Of a stretch of DNA of 64,000 nt, positions 8,758 to 17,696 are shown one piece after another. The notes under the pieces were generated by a model. The model was not told where the DNA came from. It did not search any database and was given only the letters and a program-made list of their open reading frames with translations. This DNA comes from Terrisporobacter sp. (lineage in GTDB: Bacteria > Bacillota_A > Clostridia > Peptostreptococcales > Peptostreptococcaceae). A program made the position numbers and the translations under genes. The number at the start of each line of letters is the position of its first letter. Within the stretch, counting starts at the first letter, position 1. The stretch is taken from NCBI GenBank assembly GCA_029851945.1, contig JARKUZ010000088.1:1-64000 (forward strand), read 5' to 3'.

Positions 8758-9666
8758 TCATTTTTTATTTATCTTAAGATTATCTTTTCCTAACATAAAA
8801 TCTATACTTTCACTATCTACAAAATTTAATACATGTTTGTATCTTATAGCATAATATTTGTCACTCCAACCAAGTTGTTTTTTTATATCTTCTTTATCTG
8901 CACCAAGCATAAGACTTATAGCTGCATAAGAATGCCTTAAATCTTTTGCAGAGTATTGAGATAAACCTGCCATATCAAAAGCCTTTTTTACTATCATCCT
9001 TACATTTCTATCAGTAATCGACGGACCTTTTTGTGAAGTAAAAATATACTCATCTGTAGGCATTATTATTTCACTAAGTCCTGAAAAATACCTGTAACTT
9101 TCAATTAATCTAAAACAATAAGGATGTAATTTAACTACTCTTTCTTTTTTACCTTTACCTAACCTCACATAGAAATTATTTTCTTCATCTACTATAAGGT
9201 CTTTCCACTTAACTTTAACTAATTCATTTAGTAAACATCCAGTAGTTACTAAAAATACCATTATAAGACGATCTCTAGCACTTAATTTTCCTAGTGAATC
9301 TATTAATTGATTTATTTCTTGTATACTTAAAACATCACTCTTGCCTTTTTCCCTTGTAACAATTGGCTTTTCAACAAATGTAAATGGGTTAATTTCAATA
9401 TATTTGTCTCTTTTCATAAATGCATAAAAACTATGTAAATAGCTAAATATTTTTTCACAAGTAGATTTAGCATATTCTTCTTGTATATGTTCTACAAAAT
9501 CTCTACACTCATTCTTAGTAACTTCTAGCAAATTTTCTATTTTTATAAAATCTTTAAAAAATATGATTTTACCTAAGTAATCTTTTTTTGTAGAAGGTGT
9601 CATTTTTATAGAGAATATTTGAAATATTTCATATTCTTCTTTTGTTAATATACTTTCTTGATCCAT
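8758..9666 (-). CDS. Tyrosine-recombinase-like protein with altered catalytic residues
   Basis: A 302-residue protein with the two-domain layout of XerC/XerD integrases: an N-terminal SAM-like DNA-binding domain (about 10-95) and a C-terminal catalytic fold (about 110-285). Aligned by eye to XerD, the nucleophile Tyr276 (IRYKHV), the second Arg244 (KDLRHSY) and the beta-hairpin Lys (GKGKKER) are kept. The first catalytic Arg, in the usual TGLRxxEL, is Leu145 here (TTGCLLNEL). The first His of HxxR is Lys241, and the third His position is Trp267, a change also known in Cre. Loss of ArgI suggests weak or no strand cleavage. It lies between purB and a helicase gene with no phage genes or att repeats nearby, so it looks like a resident gene and not part of an element. 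The start ATG follows AAAGGAGAAGT. Confidence 0.8.
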   Translation of the reverse strand: MDQESILTKEEYEIFQIFSIKMTPSTKKDYLGKIIFFKDFIKIENLLEVTKNECRDFVEHIQEEYAKSTCEKIFSYLHSFYAFMKRDKYIEINPFTFVEKPIVTREKGKSDVLSIQEINQLIDSLGKLSARDRLIMVFLVTTGCLLNELVKVKWKDLIVDEENNFYVRLGKGKKERVVKLHPYCFRLIESYRYFSGLSEIIMPTDEYIFTSQKGPSITDRNVRMIVKKAFDMAGLSQYSAKDLRHSYAAISLMLGADKEDIKKQLGWSDKYYAIRYKHVLNFVDSESIDFMLGKDNLKINKK

Positions 9667-9743
9667 ACTTCTCCTTTCATTTTTATTCCTATAAAATTTC
9701 TGTATTTAAAATTTCATTACCTACCATATTTCACTTTATAAAT

Positions 9744-9775
9744 TAATTAAGAAGCACATATGTGCTTCTTAATTA
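9744..9775. repeat. Perfect 32-bp palindrome at the helicase 3' end
   Basis: Each half reads TAATTAAGAAGCACAT, so the whole is perfectly self-complementary. It covers the helicase stop codon (9773-9775) and lies 78 bp upstream of the recombinase-like start. On the minus strand it can fold as a terminator hairpin, but the T run after it is broken up by As. It could also be a binding site for a dimeric or paired DNA-binding protein. Confidence 0.7.
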
Positions 9776-11557
9776 TTCTTTTGTAGAATCAACTATTATT
9801 TTTATTAATTCACTTGAATTTTCATTAAATGTGGTTATTATAGTCAAATATTCACTAGCTCTATTTATAGCCATATATATTTTATTTAAATCTCCAACAA
9901 AATCATTTATTTGGTAATCTTGATACTCTCCACTTATAGTTTGATTATATAACATCTCTAATTCACAAAATACAACTGCTTTATACTCTAAATTTTTTAT
10001 AAAATATAAATTAGATATTGTTATTCCACCATCTTTTGAGTACTTAGTTAAATTATCATCACCTTGAATAAAAGGAATATTTACTTCACTTAAAGCTTTT
10101 TTCAATAAATATTGGAAATATATAGTTTTACCATTTTTAAGTCTTTTTTTATTATATGGATATACTATAGCTATATCGCTATGATTTAGTCCCTTATTAT
10201 TTATTAAGTATTCAATTTCCCATAATATAGCTTTTATTTGATCTTCTAGATCTTCTACTTTTATTATTTGGGCATTTATTCCTTCATCAATAATATTATT
10301 TACTTCTTTATATATATCTCTATTAATATTCTCTCTTAATTTTCTTATATATTTATTTGCATTTTTACAAAATTGATTTGAAAAATTTACAATACGCTTT
10401 CCTTCTCTTAAATTAGTATACAGTATAACTTTTTCATTAAAATCTATATAACTAAATGGTTCTTTAAATATATTTACGTTGTTATAAATATTTAGCGATT
10501 CACAGTAAAACATATTAAATATATACTTCTTTTCATATAGAAATTCTTGTATAAATTCTATATCTTTTTGTTCAAAACTTTCACTTTCATCTATAAATAT
10601 ACCTTTAAAAATTCTTTTATTTTTAATAACATTTTTCGCTTGCTTTATTAAATTATTAAAAGTTCTTTCATAGTCCTGTTTTAGCATTGCATAGTCTAGT
10701 ATTAAATTATATTTTTTAACTAATTTAAACACAAAAGAAGATATAGTATGAACTTCTAAGTTATTATTTTCTTTATATATTAACTTTATGGTTTCTCTCA
10801 ATTGATTACATAGTTGCTTAGTATGTGTAAATATAATAAAGTTATGATGAGGATAAATACGTGCCAATTTGATTGCCCTAGAGACCATTAGAGAAGTTTT
10901 TCCACTGCCTGTAGGTCCTTCTATTAGAGCATTTCCGTAGTTAATTGAAATAACCTTTTCTAATTGTTCATATGTTAACATCGAAGCACTATAATTATAA
11001 TCATCTTGAGAAAAAGTAATTTTTTTAAATTCTTTGTTTAGATGATATTGTCCATTAAGCTGATAATATTCAGGACATATATCTAAAATATATAGATTTA
11101 ATTCAATGTGGTTATTTACTTCTCTAAGATAATCATCCAAATTATCATGATTTTCTATGATTTTTTCTAGTTTATTTTTATCAATAATATTATTTTTCAC
11201 AAAATCTTTGAATCCATAGTCATCTTCAATCTCTACATATGGCATAATAAATACATAGTTAAAGTTGATATTACTATGAAATTGAGCCATCTTAAGTTTA
11301 AGTAATTCATATTCTTCATTCATTACTTCAATTAATTCTTCATCTAGGATTGAAAATATTTCTTCACTTGTATCCATAAATTTGATAAAAAGTATTTTGT
11401 TATCTTTTATATATAATAGATCTGTATTTATTCCTCTAAATGGTGTTACTTTGGGTATTACATTAGTATTGTCAGATATTTTTTCATAAAAAATCTTCTC
11501 TACTTCTTTTACTTTTAATGCATCTAATTGTGAACTGATATTTATCTTTTGTCTCAA
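9773..11557 (-). CDS. Superfamily 1 (UvrD-like) helicase-like ATPase with NERD-like N-terminus
   Basis: A 594-residue protein. The first 120 residues contain TDLLYIKDNKILFIKF, which resembles the core of NERD or restriction-nuclease-like domains but lacks a clear full active site. Then come a Q-like motif YEQLEKVI (about 196-203), Walker A GPTGSGKT (214-221), motif Ia FTHTKQL, motif II IDES (322-325), and near the C-terminus MAINRASEYL, equivalent to motif VI of UvrD. It is shorter than UvrD or PcrA (about 720), with reduced 1B/2B regions. Its substrate, DNA or RNA, is not evident. The start is TTG after AAGGGGGAATACAAA. It stands between rny and the degenerate recombinase, in the same direction, with 150 bp of spacer from rny. 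Confidence 0.75.
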   Translation of the reverse strand: MRQKINISSQLDALKVKEVEKIFYEKISDNTNVIPKVTPFRGINTDLLYIKDNKILFIKFMDTSEEIFSILDEELIEVMNEEYELLKLKMAQFHSNINFNYVFIMPYVEIEDDYGFKDFVKNNIIDKNKLEKIIENHDNLDDYLREVNNHIELNLYILDICPEYYQLNGQYHLNKEFKKITFSQDDYNYSASMLTYEQLEKVISINYGNALIEGPTGSGKTSLMVSRAIKLARIYPHHNFIIFTHTKQLCNQLRETIKLIYKENNNLEVHTISSFVFKLVKKYNLILDYAMLKQDYERTFNNLIKQAKNVIKNKRIFKGIFIDESESFEQKDIEFIQEFLYEKKYIFNMFYCESLNIYNNVNIFKEPFSYIDFNEKVILYTNLREGKRIVNFSNQFCKNANKYIRKLRENINRDIYKEVNNIIDEGINAQIIKVEDLEDQIKAILWEIEYLINNKGLNHSDIAIVYPYNKKRLKNGKTIYFQYLLKKALSEVNIPFIQGDDNLTKYSKDGGITISNLYFIKNLEYKAVVFCELEMLYNQTISGEYQDYQINDFVGDLNKIYMAINRASEYLTIITTFNENSSELIKIIVDSTKE

Positions 11558-11675
11558 TTTGTATTCCCCCTTTATAGTAATTATATCATCTAAACATAGA
11601 TTTTACTATATTATCAAATATATACATTTTGTATAATTTTTTTACTATTACTTCTACACATAATAAATTATATAT

Positions 11676-11700
11676 AAAAAAAGAGAGTATTTATACTCTC
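11676..11700 (-). terminator. Intrinsic terminator of rny
   Basis: GAGAGTA / TACTCTC (11683-11689 and 11694-11700) with a TTTA loop, followed on the minus strand by seven Ts, just past the rny stop codon. Confidence 0.9.
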
Positions 11701-11708
11701 CTTTTAAT

Positions 11709-13247
11709 CTATTTAGCATATTCAATTGCTCTTGTTTCTCTTATTATACTAACTTTTATTTGACCTGGATATTCAAGCTCGTCCTCAATTTGCTTAGTCA
11801 TTTTTCTAGCTAATAAATGAAGTTCTTCATCATTTACACTATCAGGTTTAACCATTATCCTGATTTCTCTACCAGCTTGAATTGCATAAGATTTTTCTAC
11901 ACCTTCATAAGAATTAGCAATCTCTTCAAGTTTTTCTAATCTCTTAATGTAAGCTTCTAAAGTTTCTCTTCTTGCTCCTGGTCTTGCTGCAGATATTGCA
12001 TCTGCTGCTGTAACTAATACAGCTTCAACTATTTGTGGTTCATAATCTCCATGATGAGTACTCATAGCATGTATAACATCTTTAGATTCTTTATATCTTC
12101 TAAGTAAATCCATACCTATATCAACATGAGTACCTTCCATTTCATGATCTACAGCTTTACCTATATCATGTAATAAACCTGCTCTTTTAGCTAACTTTAT
12201 ATCAGCTCCTATTTCAGCAGCCATTATTCCTGCTATATGAGCAACTTCTATTGAGTGTTTTAATACATTTTGACCATAACTAGTTCTATAGTTTAATCTT
12301 CCTAATAATTTAACTAATTCAGGATGTAATCCGTGTACACCAGTTTCGAAAGTTGCTTGTTCACCAAATTCTTTTATGATGTTTTCAACTTCTTTTCTTG
12401 ATTTTTCAACCATTTCTTCTATTCTCGCTGGATGTATTCTTCCATCTGATATTAATTTTTCTAAAGCTATTCTTGCTACTTCTCTTCTAATAGGATCAAA
12501 ACCTGATAAAATAACAGCTTCTGGAGTGTCATCAATTATAAGATCTATTCCTGTTAAGGTTTCTAACGTTCTTATATTTCTTCCCTCTCTACCTATTATT
12601 CTCCCCTTCATTTCATCATTAGGTAAATTAACTACTGTAACAGTAGTCTCTGCAACATGATCTGCTGCACATTTTTGGATAGCATAGCCTATTATTTCTC
12701 TTGATCTTTTATCAGCTTCTTCTTTTGCTTGAGATTCAATATCTTTAATCATTATTGACATTTCATGTCTTACTTCTCTTTCTGCATTTGTAAGTATTAT
12801 TTCTTTTGCTTTCTCAGAAGTAACCCCTGATATATCCTCAAGTTTTTCAAGCTGTTTTGTTTTAATTTCTTCTACTTCTTCTTCTTTTCTTTGTACTATT
12901 TTTAATTTTTCATTTAAACTTGATTCTTTATTCTCTAAGCTTTGTTGTTTTCTTTCAATAGCTTCTTCTTTTTGAAGAACCCTTCTTTCGTACTTTTGTA
13001 CTTCATTACGTCTTTCTCTTTGCTCTTTTTCAGCATCAGTTCTCCATTTGTGTATCTCTTCTTTTGCTTCTAATAACTTTTCTTTTTTAATTGTTTCTGA
13101 GTCTTTATTTGCTTTATCTATTATATCATTGGCTAAAGCTTTTGCTTCACCAATTTTAGTTTCAGATATATTTTTTCTAACAAAATATCCAACTATAATA
13201 CCAATAGCTAAACCAATTATTATGGCTATAATTTCTATGACATCCAC
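11709..13247 (-). CDS. rny: Ribonuclease Y
   Basis: Membrane-anchored endoribonuclease that starts decay of many mRNAs in Firmicutes. The order of parts is clear: a hydrophobic anchor (residues 4-22, [19 protein letters not shown]), a long charged coiled coil (about 25-195), a KH RNA-binding domain with [15 protein letters not shown] (about 214-228), and an HD domain with [12 protein letters not shown] and STHHGDYEP. The length of 512 matches the family. The ORF begins at a GTG that directly abuts the AAGGAG sequence, with no better in-frame start downstream, so the exact first residue is uncertain. It lies downstream of recA with 247 bp between, and has its own terminator. Confidence 0.96.
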   Translation of the reverse strand: MDVIEIIAIIIGLAIGIIVGYFVRKNISETKIGEAKALANDIIDKANKDSETIKKEKLLEAKEEIHKWRTDAEKEQRERRNEVQKYERRVLQKEEAIERKQQSLENKESSLNEKLKIVQRKEEEVEEIKTKQLEKLEDISGVTSEKAKEIILTNAEREVRHEMSIMIKDIESQAKEEADKRSREIIGYAIQKCAADHVAETTVTVVNLPNDEMKGRIIGREGRNIRTLETLTGIDLIIDDTPEAVILSGFDPIRREVARIALEKLISDGRIHPARIEEMVEKSRKEVENIIKEFGEQATFETGVHGLHPELVKLLGRLNYRTSYGQNVLKHSIEVAHIAGIMAAEIGADIKLAKRAGLLHDIGKAVDHEMEGTHVDIGMDLLRRYKESKDVIHAMSTHHGDYEPQIVEAVLVTAADAISAARPGARRETLEAYIKRLEKLEEIANSYEGVEKSYAIQAGREIRIMVKPDSVNDEELHLLARKMTKQIEDELEYPGQIKVSIIRETRAIEYAK

Positions 13248-13494
13248 CTCCTTTGTTATAATCCCAAAATATCAATATTATTCTTTAACTTAATTTAAAA
13301 TTATGACTATTATGACAATTAGTCTTAATTTTTAAAATATAATAAAGTTTCTTTATCTGTAATCTTGGAATACTTTAAATAAAATCATCTTAATTTAAAA
13401 TATCTTATCCTCATTTAATTTTATAATTTTTTCTATTTCATGTCAAGTTTATAGGAGGGGTGTATGCATTTTTATTGTTCAATTTTTCTATTTT

Positions 13495-14526
13495 TTATTC
13501 AATTTCATCATTTTCTTCTGAAACAACTACCTTATCAAGGTTATAGTGCTCTCTAACTTTTGCATTTATTTCATCTGTTAAGTCCATATTATCAGCTAAG
13601 AATTTCTTAACATTTTCTCTACCTTGTCCAAGTTTTATATCGTTGTAGGCATACCATGAACCAGATTTTTTAACTATATCTACATCGGCTGCTATATCTA
13701 ATAAATCACCTATTTTAGATATACCTTCTCCATACATTATATCAAATTCTGCTTGTTTAAATGGAGGCGCAACTTTATTTTTAACAACTTTAACTCTAGT
13801 TCTGTTACCTAGAACTTTATCCCCTTGCTTTATGCTGTCAATTCTTCTTACATCAAGTCTTACTGATGAGTAGAACTTAAGAGCACGTCCACCTGTTGTA
13901 GTTTCAGGATTCCCAAACATTATACCAACTTTCTCTCTTAATTGGTTTATAAATATGGCAACACAATTAGATTTCTTAATTGAACCTGTTAATTTTCTTA
14001 AAGCTTGAGACATAAGTCTTGCTTGTAGACCAACATGAGAATCTCCCATTTCTCCTTCTATCTCAGCTTTTGGTACTAATGCTGCAACAGAGTCAACTAC
14101 TATTATATCTATAGCACCAGATCTTATTAAAGCTTCTGTTATTTCTAAAGCTTGTTCCCCTGTATCTGGTTGAGATATTATTAAGTTATCTATATCAACA
14201 CCTAAAGCCTTCGCATAAACTGGATCTAGAGCATGCTCTGCATCTATGAATGCTGCTATTCCACCATTTTTTTGAGCCTCAGCTACTGTGTGTAAAGCAA
14301 CTGTTGTCTTACCTGAAGATTCTGGTCCGTATATTTCAACTATTCTACCTTTTGGAAGTCCCCCTATTCCAACAGCAATGTCAAGTCCTATAGAACCTGT
14401 AGATATTACATCTATTGCCATTGATGTCGCTTCCCCAAGTCTCATAACCGATCCTTTACCAAAATCTTTTTCTATCTTTCCTAAAGCCTGATTAAGAGCT
14501 TGTAACTTTTCTTTTTCTATACTCAT
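13495..14526 (-). CDS. recA: Recombinase A
   Basis: Forms filaments on single-stranded DNA for homologous recombination and for LexA autocleavage. Walker A GPESSGKT is at 67-74, followed by the family's DAEHALDP and the KTGG-like strand-exchange loops including [20 protein letters not shown]. At 343 residues it is normal length, with an acidic tail ending EENDEIE. The start ATG follows GAAAGGATGAAATAAC. A sigma-A promoter and a LexA-type box lie directly upstream (14577-14605 and 14552-14563), so it is SOS-controlled by inference. The gene order pgsA-recA-rny is the usual one in Firmicutes. Confidence 0.98.
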   Translation of the reverse strand: MSIEKEKLQALNQALGKIEKDFGKGSVMRLGEATSMAIDVISTGSIGLDIAVGIGGLPKGRIVEIYGPESSGKTTVALHTVAEAQKNGGIAAFIDAEHALDPVYAKALGVDIDNLIISQPDTGEQALEITEALIRSGAIDIIVVDSVAALVPKAEIEGEMGDSHVGLQARLMSQALRKLTGSIKKSNCVAIFINQLREKVGIMFGNPETTTGGRALKFYSSVRLDVRRIDSIKQGDKVLGNRTRVKVVKNKVAPPFKQAEFDIMYGEGISKIGDLLDIAADVDIVKKSGSWYAYNDIKLGQGRENVKKFLADNMDLTDEINAKVREHYNLDKVVVSEENDEIE

Positions 14527-14551
14527 GTTATTTCATCCTTTCTCTAAAAAC

Positions 14552-14563
14552 AAACACCTGTTC
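14552..14563 (-). promoter_or_regulatory. LexA-type SOS box upstream of recA
   Basis: On the minus strand the sequence GAAC-AGGT-GTTT matches the Gram-positive LexA pattern GAAC-N4-GTTY. It lies just downstream of the -10 hexamer of the recA promoter and 26 bp before the start codon, where bound LexA would block transcription. Confidence 0.8.
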
Positions 14564-14576
14564 TATTTACTATATT

Positions 14577-14605
14577 ATTATATCCTATAAAACTTTTATC
14601 GTCAA
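14577..14605 (-). promoter_or_regulatory. Sigma-A promoter of recA
   Basis: The -35 hexamer TTGACG (14600-14605) and -10 hexamer TATAAT (14577-14582) are separated by exactly 17 bp on the minus strand. Transcription would begin around 14570. Confidence 0.8.
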
Positions 14606-14735
14606 TTGAAAATACCCTTATTTATAAAAACCCATAAAATTATTAAAAATAAAGACTTATACTTATATTTATAAACTTTTATTAATTCTTTTATACGATT
14701 TTCTTTATTTTTGTATTAATAAATTTATAAGTAAT

Positions 14736-14774
14736 AAAAATCCCCCCTAGAATTAAATTCAAGGGGGGATTTTT
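14736..14774 (-). terminator. Intrinsic terminator of the rimO-pgsA transcript
   Basis: A strong 13-bp stem, AAAAATCCCCCCT / AGGGGGGATTTTT, with a 13-nt loop, directly after the pgsA stop codon. The C/G run is the most GC-rich short stretch in this part of the window. Confidence 0.92.
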
Positions 14775-14777
14775 TAA

Positions 14778-15320
14778 TTATTTACTATTCATAAATAAGT
14801 CTCTGTTTTTATATAAATAGTCTATTCCTGAATATAAAGTAAAGAGTGTTGCTATTAAAATAAATATACTTCCTATATTTATTAATAATATATTATTAAA
14901 GTTTTCACCAATTAATAAGATTATTATAGCCAACATTTGACTTATTGTTTTTATTTTACCACCACCACTGGCAGCTATAACTTTTCCATCAGCCGCAGCA
15001 ATAGCTCTCAAAATACTAACAGTAAGCTCTCTAGATACTATTATTATAACCATCCACCCAGCAACTAAATTAGATTCTATCATGCATATAAGTGCTGATA
15101 TTACTAATAATTTATCTGCTAGAGGATCCATAAATTTTCCGAAGTCTGTTACTAGATTATTTTTTCTAGCAATATGACCATCTAGTGCATCTGTTATTGA
15201 TGCTATCACAAATATTAAACAAGCTATTAAGTAATGATTTTGTATGTTAGACATCATTACTAATATAAATACCGGTATTAACAAAATTCTAAGTAGTGTT
15301 AATTTATTTGGTAAATTCAT
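14778..15320 (-). CDS. pgsA: CDP-diacylglycerol-glycerol-3-phosphate 3-phosphatidyltransferase
   Basis: Integral membrane enzyme that makes phosphatidylglycerol phosphate, the first committed step to phosphatidylglycerol and cardiolipin. The CDP-alcohol phosphotransferase motif is complete: D44, D47, G48, A51, R52, G61, D65 and D69 in TDALDGHIARK...DFGKFMDPLADK. Several hydrophobic segments span the protein. At 180 residues it has normal length. Its start overlaps the rimO stop by 17 nt, indicating translational coupling. Confidence 0.95.
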   Translation of the reverse strand: MNLPNKLTLLRILLIPVFILVMMSNIQNHYLIACLIFVIASITDALDGHIARKNNLVTDFGKFMDPLADKLLVISALICMIESNLVAGWMVIIIVSRELTVSILRAIAAADGKVIAASGGGKIKTISQMLAIIILLIGENFNNILLINIGSIFILIATLFTLYSGIDYLYKNRDLFMNSK

Positions 15321-16641
15321 CTTGTATATCCCCCATTAAATCATACTCTAGGGCTTTATCAATTTTTACGTTTACAAAATCTCCTGGTTCTAGCCCTGTA
15401 TGTGATTTTACATATACTATACTATCAATTTCTTCTGCATCATATTGAGTTCTTCCAATATAAACATTATCTTCAATTTGTTCTTCTATTAATACTTCAT
15501 AGATATTTCCTACTTTATTTTGGTTTATATCTTCAGAAATACCTTGTTGTACCATCATTAGAATATCTCTCCTTTCTGCCTTAACCTCTTCTTCAATATG
15601 ATTAGGTAATTTATCAGCAGCAGTACCTTCTTCTCTTGAATAAGTAAATGCTCCAAGTTTATCAAACTTAACTTCTTTAACAAATTCCACAAGTTGTTCG
15701 AAATCATTTTCGTCTTCTCCCGGGAATCCAGTTATTATAGTAGTTCTAAGTGTAGCATCTGGTATATTTTTTCTAATCATTTCTATTTTAGATAAAATAT
15801 CTTCTTTAGTCGTTTTTCTGTTCATTAATTTTAATATTTTATTACTTGCATGTTGTATTGGCATATCAAAGTAATTACAAATATTATCATGCCTTTTTAT
15901 AACATCTACTAACTCCTCAGTTATTGACTCTGGGTATGAGTACATTATTCTTATCCATTTTAGTCCTTCAATTCCTGCTAATTGTTCTAATAATTCTGGT
16001 AAAACAGGCTTTCCATATATATCAGAACCATACATTGTACTATCTTGAGCTATAACTACAAGTTCCTTAACACCACTTTGTGCTAAGTTTTTAGCTTCAG
16101 ATATTATATCTTCCATCTTTCTACTTCTTTGTTTACCTCTTAACTTAGGTATTATACAATAAGTACAATGTTTATCGCATCCTTCACTTATTTTTAAGTA
16201 TGCCATATAACTTGGTGTAGAAACATATCTTGGAAGATCTTCATTGTATACAAACTCTATATCATTTAAACTTACAATTTGCTTTTCTTTTTGTAATCCT
16301 TCTAATATTTCATCTATATTTTGGTAACTTCCTGTACCTACTATAGCATCAATCTCAGGAATTTCTTCTTTTAATTCATCTGAATATCTTTGAGCTAAAC
16401 AACCAGTAACAATAAGTAATTTTAAATTACCAGTTTCCTTAAGATTTGCAAACTCAATTATTGTATCTATAGATTCTTGTTTTGCTGATTCTATAAATCC
16501 ACATGTATTTACTAAAATTACATCTGCTTCCTCAAAATCCCCTGTTAATTTGTATCCCTTTTTATTTAATATACCCATCATTATTTCTGCATCAACCAGG
16601 TTTTTAGAACAACCTAATGATTCAAGTGCTATTTTTAACAT
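15304..16641 (-). CDS. rimO: Ribosomal protein S12 methylthiotransferase
   Basis: Radical-SAM enzyme that adds a methylthio group to the conserved Asp of ribosomal protein S12. The N-terminal UPF0004 domain carries the auxiliary-cluster cysteines C11, C47 and C81. The radical-SAM cluster is C155, C159 and C162 in SEGCDKHCTYC. A C-terminal TRAM domain follows (about 375-440). NTCGFIESAKQESIDT is typical of RimO and not of MiaB. The length of 445 is normal. It overlaps mnmH by 7 nt upstream and pgsA by 17 nt downstream, so ftsK-mnmH-rimO-pgsA may be one transcript. Confidence 0.95.
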   Translation of the reverse strand: MLKIALESLGCSKNLVDAEIMMGILNKKGYKLTGDFEEADVILVNTCGFIESAKQESIDTIIEFANLKETGNLKLLIVTGCLAQRYSDELKEEIPEIDAIVGTGSYQNIDEILEGLQKEKQIVSLNDIEFVYNEDLPRYVSTPSYMAYLKISEGCDKHCTYCIIPKLRGKQRSRKMEDIISEAKNLAQSGVKELVVIAQDSTMYGSDIYGKPVLPELLEQLAGIEGLKWIRIMYSYPESITEELVDVIKRHDNICNYFDMPIQHASNKILKLMNRKTTKEDILSKIEMIRKNIPDATLRTTIITGFPGEDENDFEQLVEFVKEVKFDKLGAFTYSREEGTAADKLPNHIEEEVKAERRDILMMVQQGISEDINQNKVGNIYEVLIEEQIEDNVYIGRTQYDAEEIDSIVYVKSHTGLEPGDFVNVKIDKALEYDLMGDIQDEFTK

Positions 16642-17693
16642 TGTTTAACTCCTTCCACCGCTGCCTTATGAAAACTCATCAATTCTTCTAATGTCTCATT
16701 AATCTCTTTAAAGTCTATTATTTTATCATATTTATATTGTTTTATAGAGTGCATATATAAAGGGTCATAATATGAAATTAAGTAGTTTTCTACAAGCTCC
16801 TCATATTTGCATTTTTCTAATAAATCCAAATATTCATCAACTAGTTTATTACCCAGTCTTTTTCTAAATGTATTTATACACTTTTTAAGTTCTTCAATAT
16901 TTAGTTCATCTCTTTCATAAATATATTCTTTGCAAAGTCTTTTTACTCTTTGATTTATATCACATTCCACGAGAATATGGTATCCATCCCTTATTATACC
17001 GTCGTATATATCATTTGGAACCAATACAGTACCCACTCTTTTACTTTCACTTTCTATAAATAAAAAGTCTGTTTTTGAGAAATATAGTGATTCAAAAATT
17101 CTAGTTTCAAAAGTTTTTTGTGATGGTGGTTTATCATCATAAGTAATAAATCCAAAAACTGAACCAGTATTTCTTGCCATTTGCTCTAAATCAACTATAT
17201 CTATATTATTTTTTTTAAGTTCTACTAATAATTCTGTCTTTCCAACTCCAGTAAGTCCATGAAGTACTATAAATTGTTTTTCATTCATTATATTACTTAG
17301 ATAATCTAATACATAATTTCTATAAGATTTATATCCACCTTCAAGTTTATATAAGTCTATTCCTATAGAACTTAACATATTAGCTACACTACTACTTCTC
17401 ATACCACCTCTAGCACAATATATAATTATATGCTCGTAATTCAATGATAATTCTTTTACTATCTTATACATATCTTTTAATTTAGGCGATACAAAATCAA
17501 AACCTTTATCTATAGCTTCATGTTTACCTTCTTTTTTATAAATAGTACCAATTTCATGATACTCATCATTATCAAATAAAGGTAAATTATAAGCATTTAA
17601 TATATGATCATCTATATACTCTTTTTCTGTTCTAACATCTATAAAAATTGTTTTTTCAAGTTTTAATGCATCTTCTATTTTTATTGTTTTCAA
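16635..17693 (-). CDS. mnmH: tRNA 2-selenouridine synthase
   Basis: Also called SelU. It converts 2-thiouridine at the wobble position of some tRNAs to 2-selenouridine, using selenophosphate, via a geranylated intermediate. The N-terminal rhodanese domain (1-130) has the catalytic Cys93 in IIYCARGGMRS. The C-terminal P-loop domain has GLTGVGKT (146-153). The length of 352 fits the family. The ORF begins with TTG 3 nt after the ftsK stop, preceded by AGAAGGTGAATAAAAC. Its presence implies that the cell makes selenophosphate (selD), which is not in this window. It also depends on the 2-thiouridine made by MnmA, which is present at 58 kb. Confidence 0.92.
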   Translation of the reverse strand: MKTIKIEDALKLEKTIFIDVRTEKEYIDDHILNAYNLPLFDNDEYHEIGTIYKKEGKHEAIDKGFDFVSPKLKDMYKIVKELSLNYEHIIIYCARGGMRSSSVANMLSSIGIDLYKLEGGYKSYRNYVLDYLSNIMNEKQFIVLHGLTGVGKTELLVELKKNNIDIVDLEQMARNTGSVFGFITYDDKPPSQKTFETRIFESLYFSKTDFLFIESESKRVGTVLVPNDIYDGIIRDGYHILVECDINQRVKRLCKEYIYERDELNIEELKKCINTFRKRLGNKLVDEYLDLLEKCKYEELVENYLISYYDPLYMHSIKQYKYDKIIDFKEINETLEELMSFHKAAVEGVKQC

Positions 17694-17696
17694 GTT

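Noticed and set aside
9744..9775. Palindrome considered as a dif site for XerC/XerD
   Set aside because: It is fully symmetric and lacks the asymmetric arms and 6-bp centre typical of dif.
8758..11557. Recombinase-like gene plus helicase-like gene considered as a mobile element or prophage remnant
   Set aside because: Flanked by core genes purB and rny, no att repeats, no capsid, lysis or transposase genes, and base composition like its surroundings.
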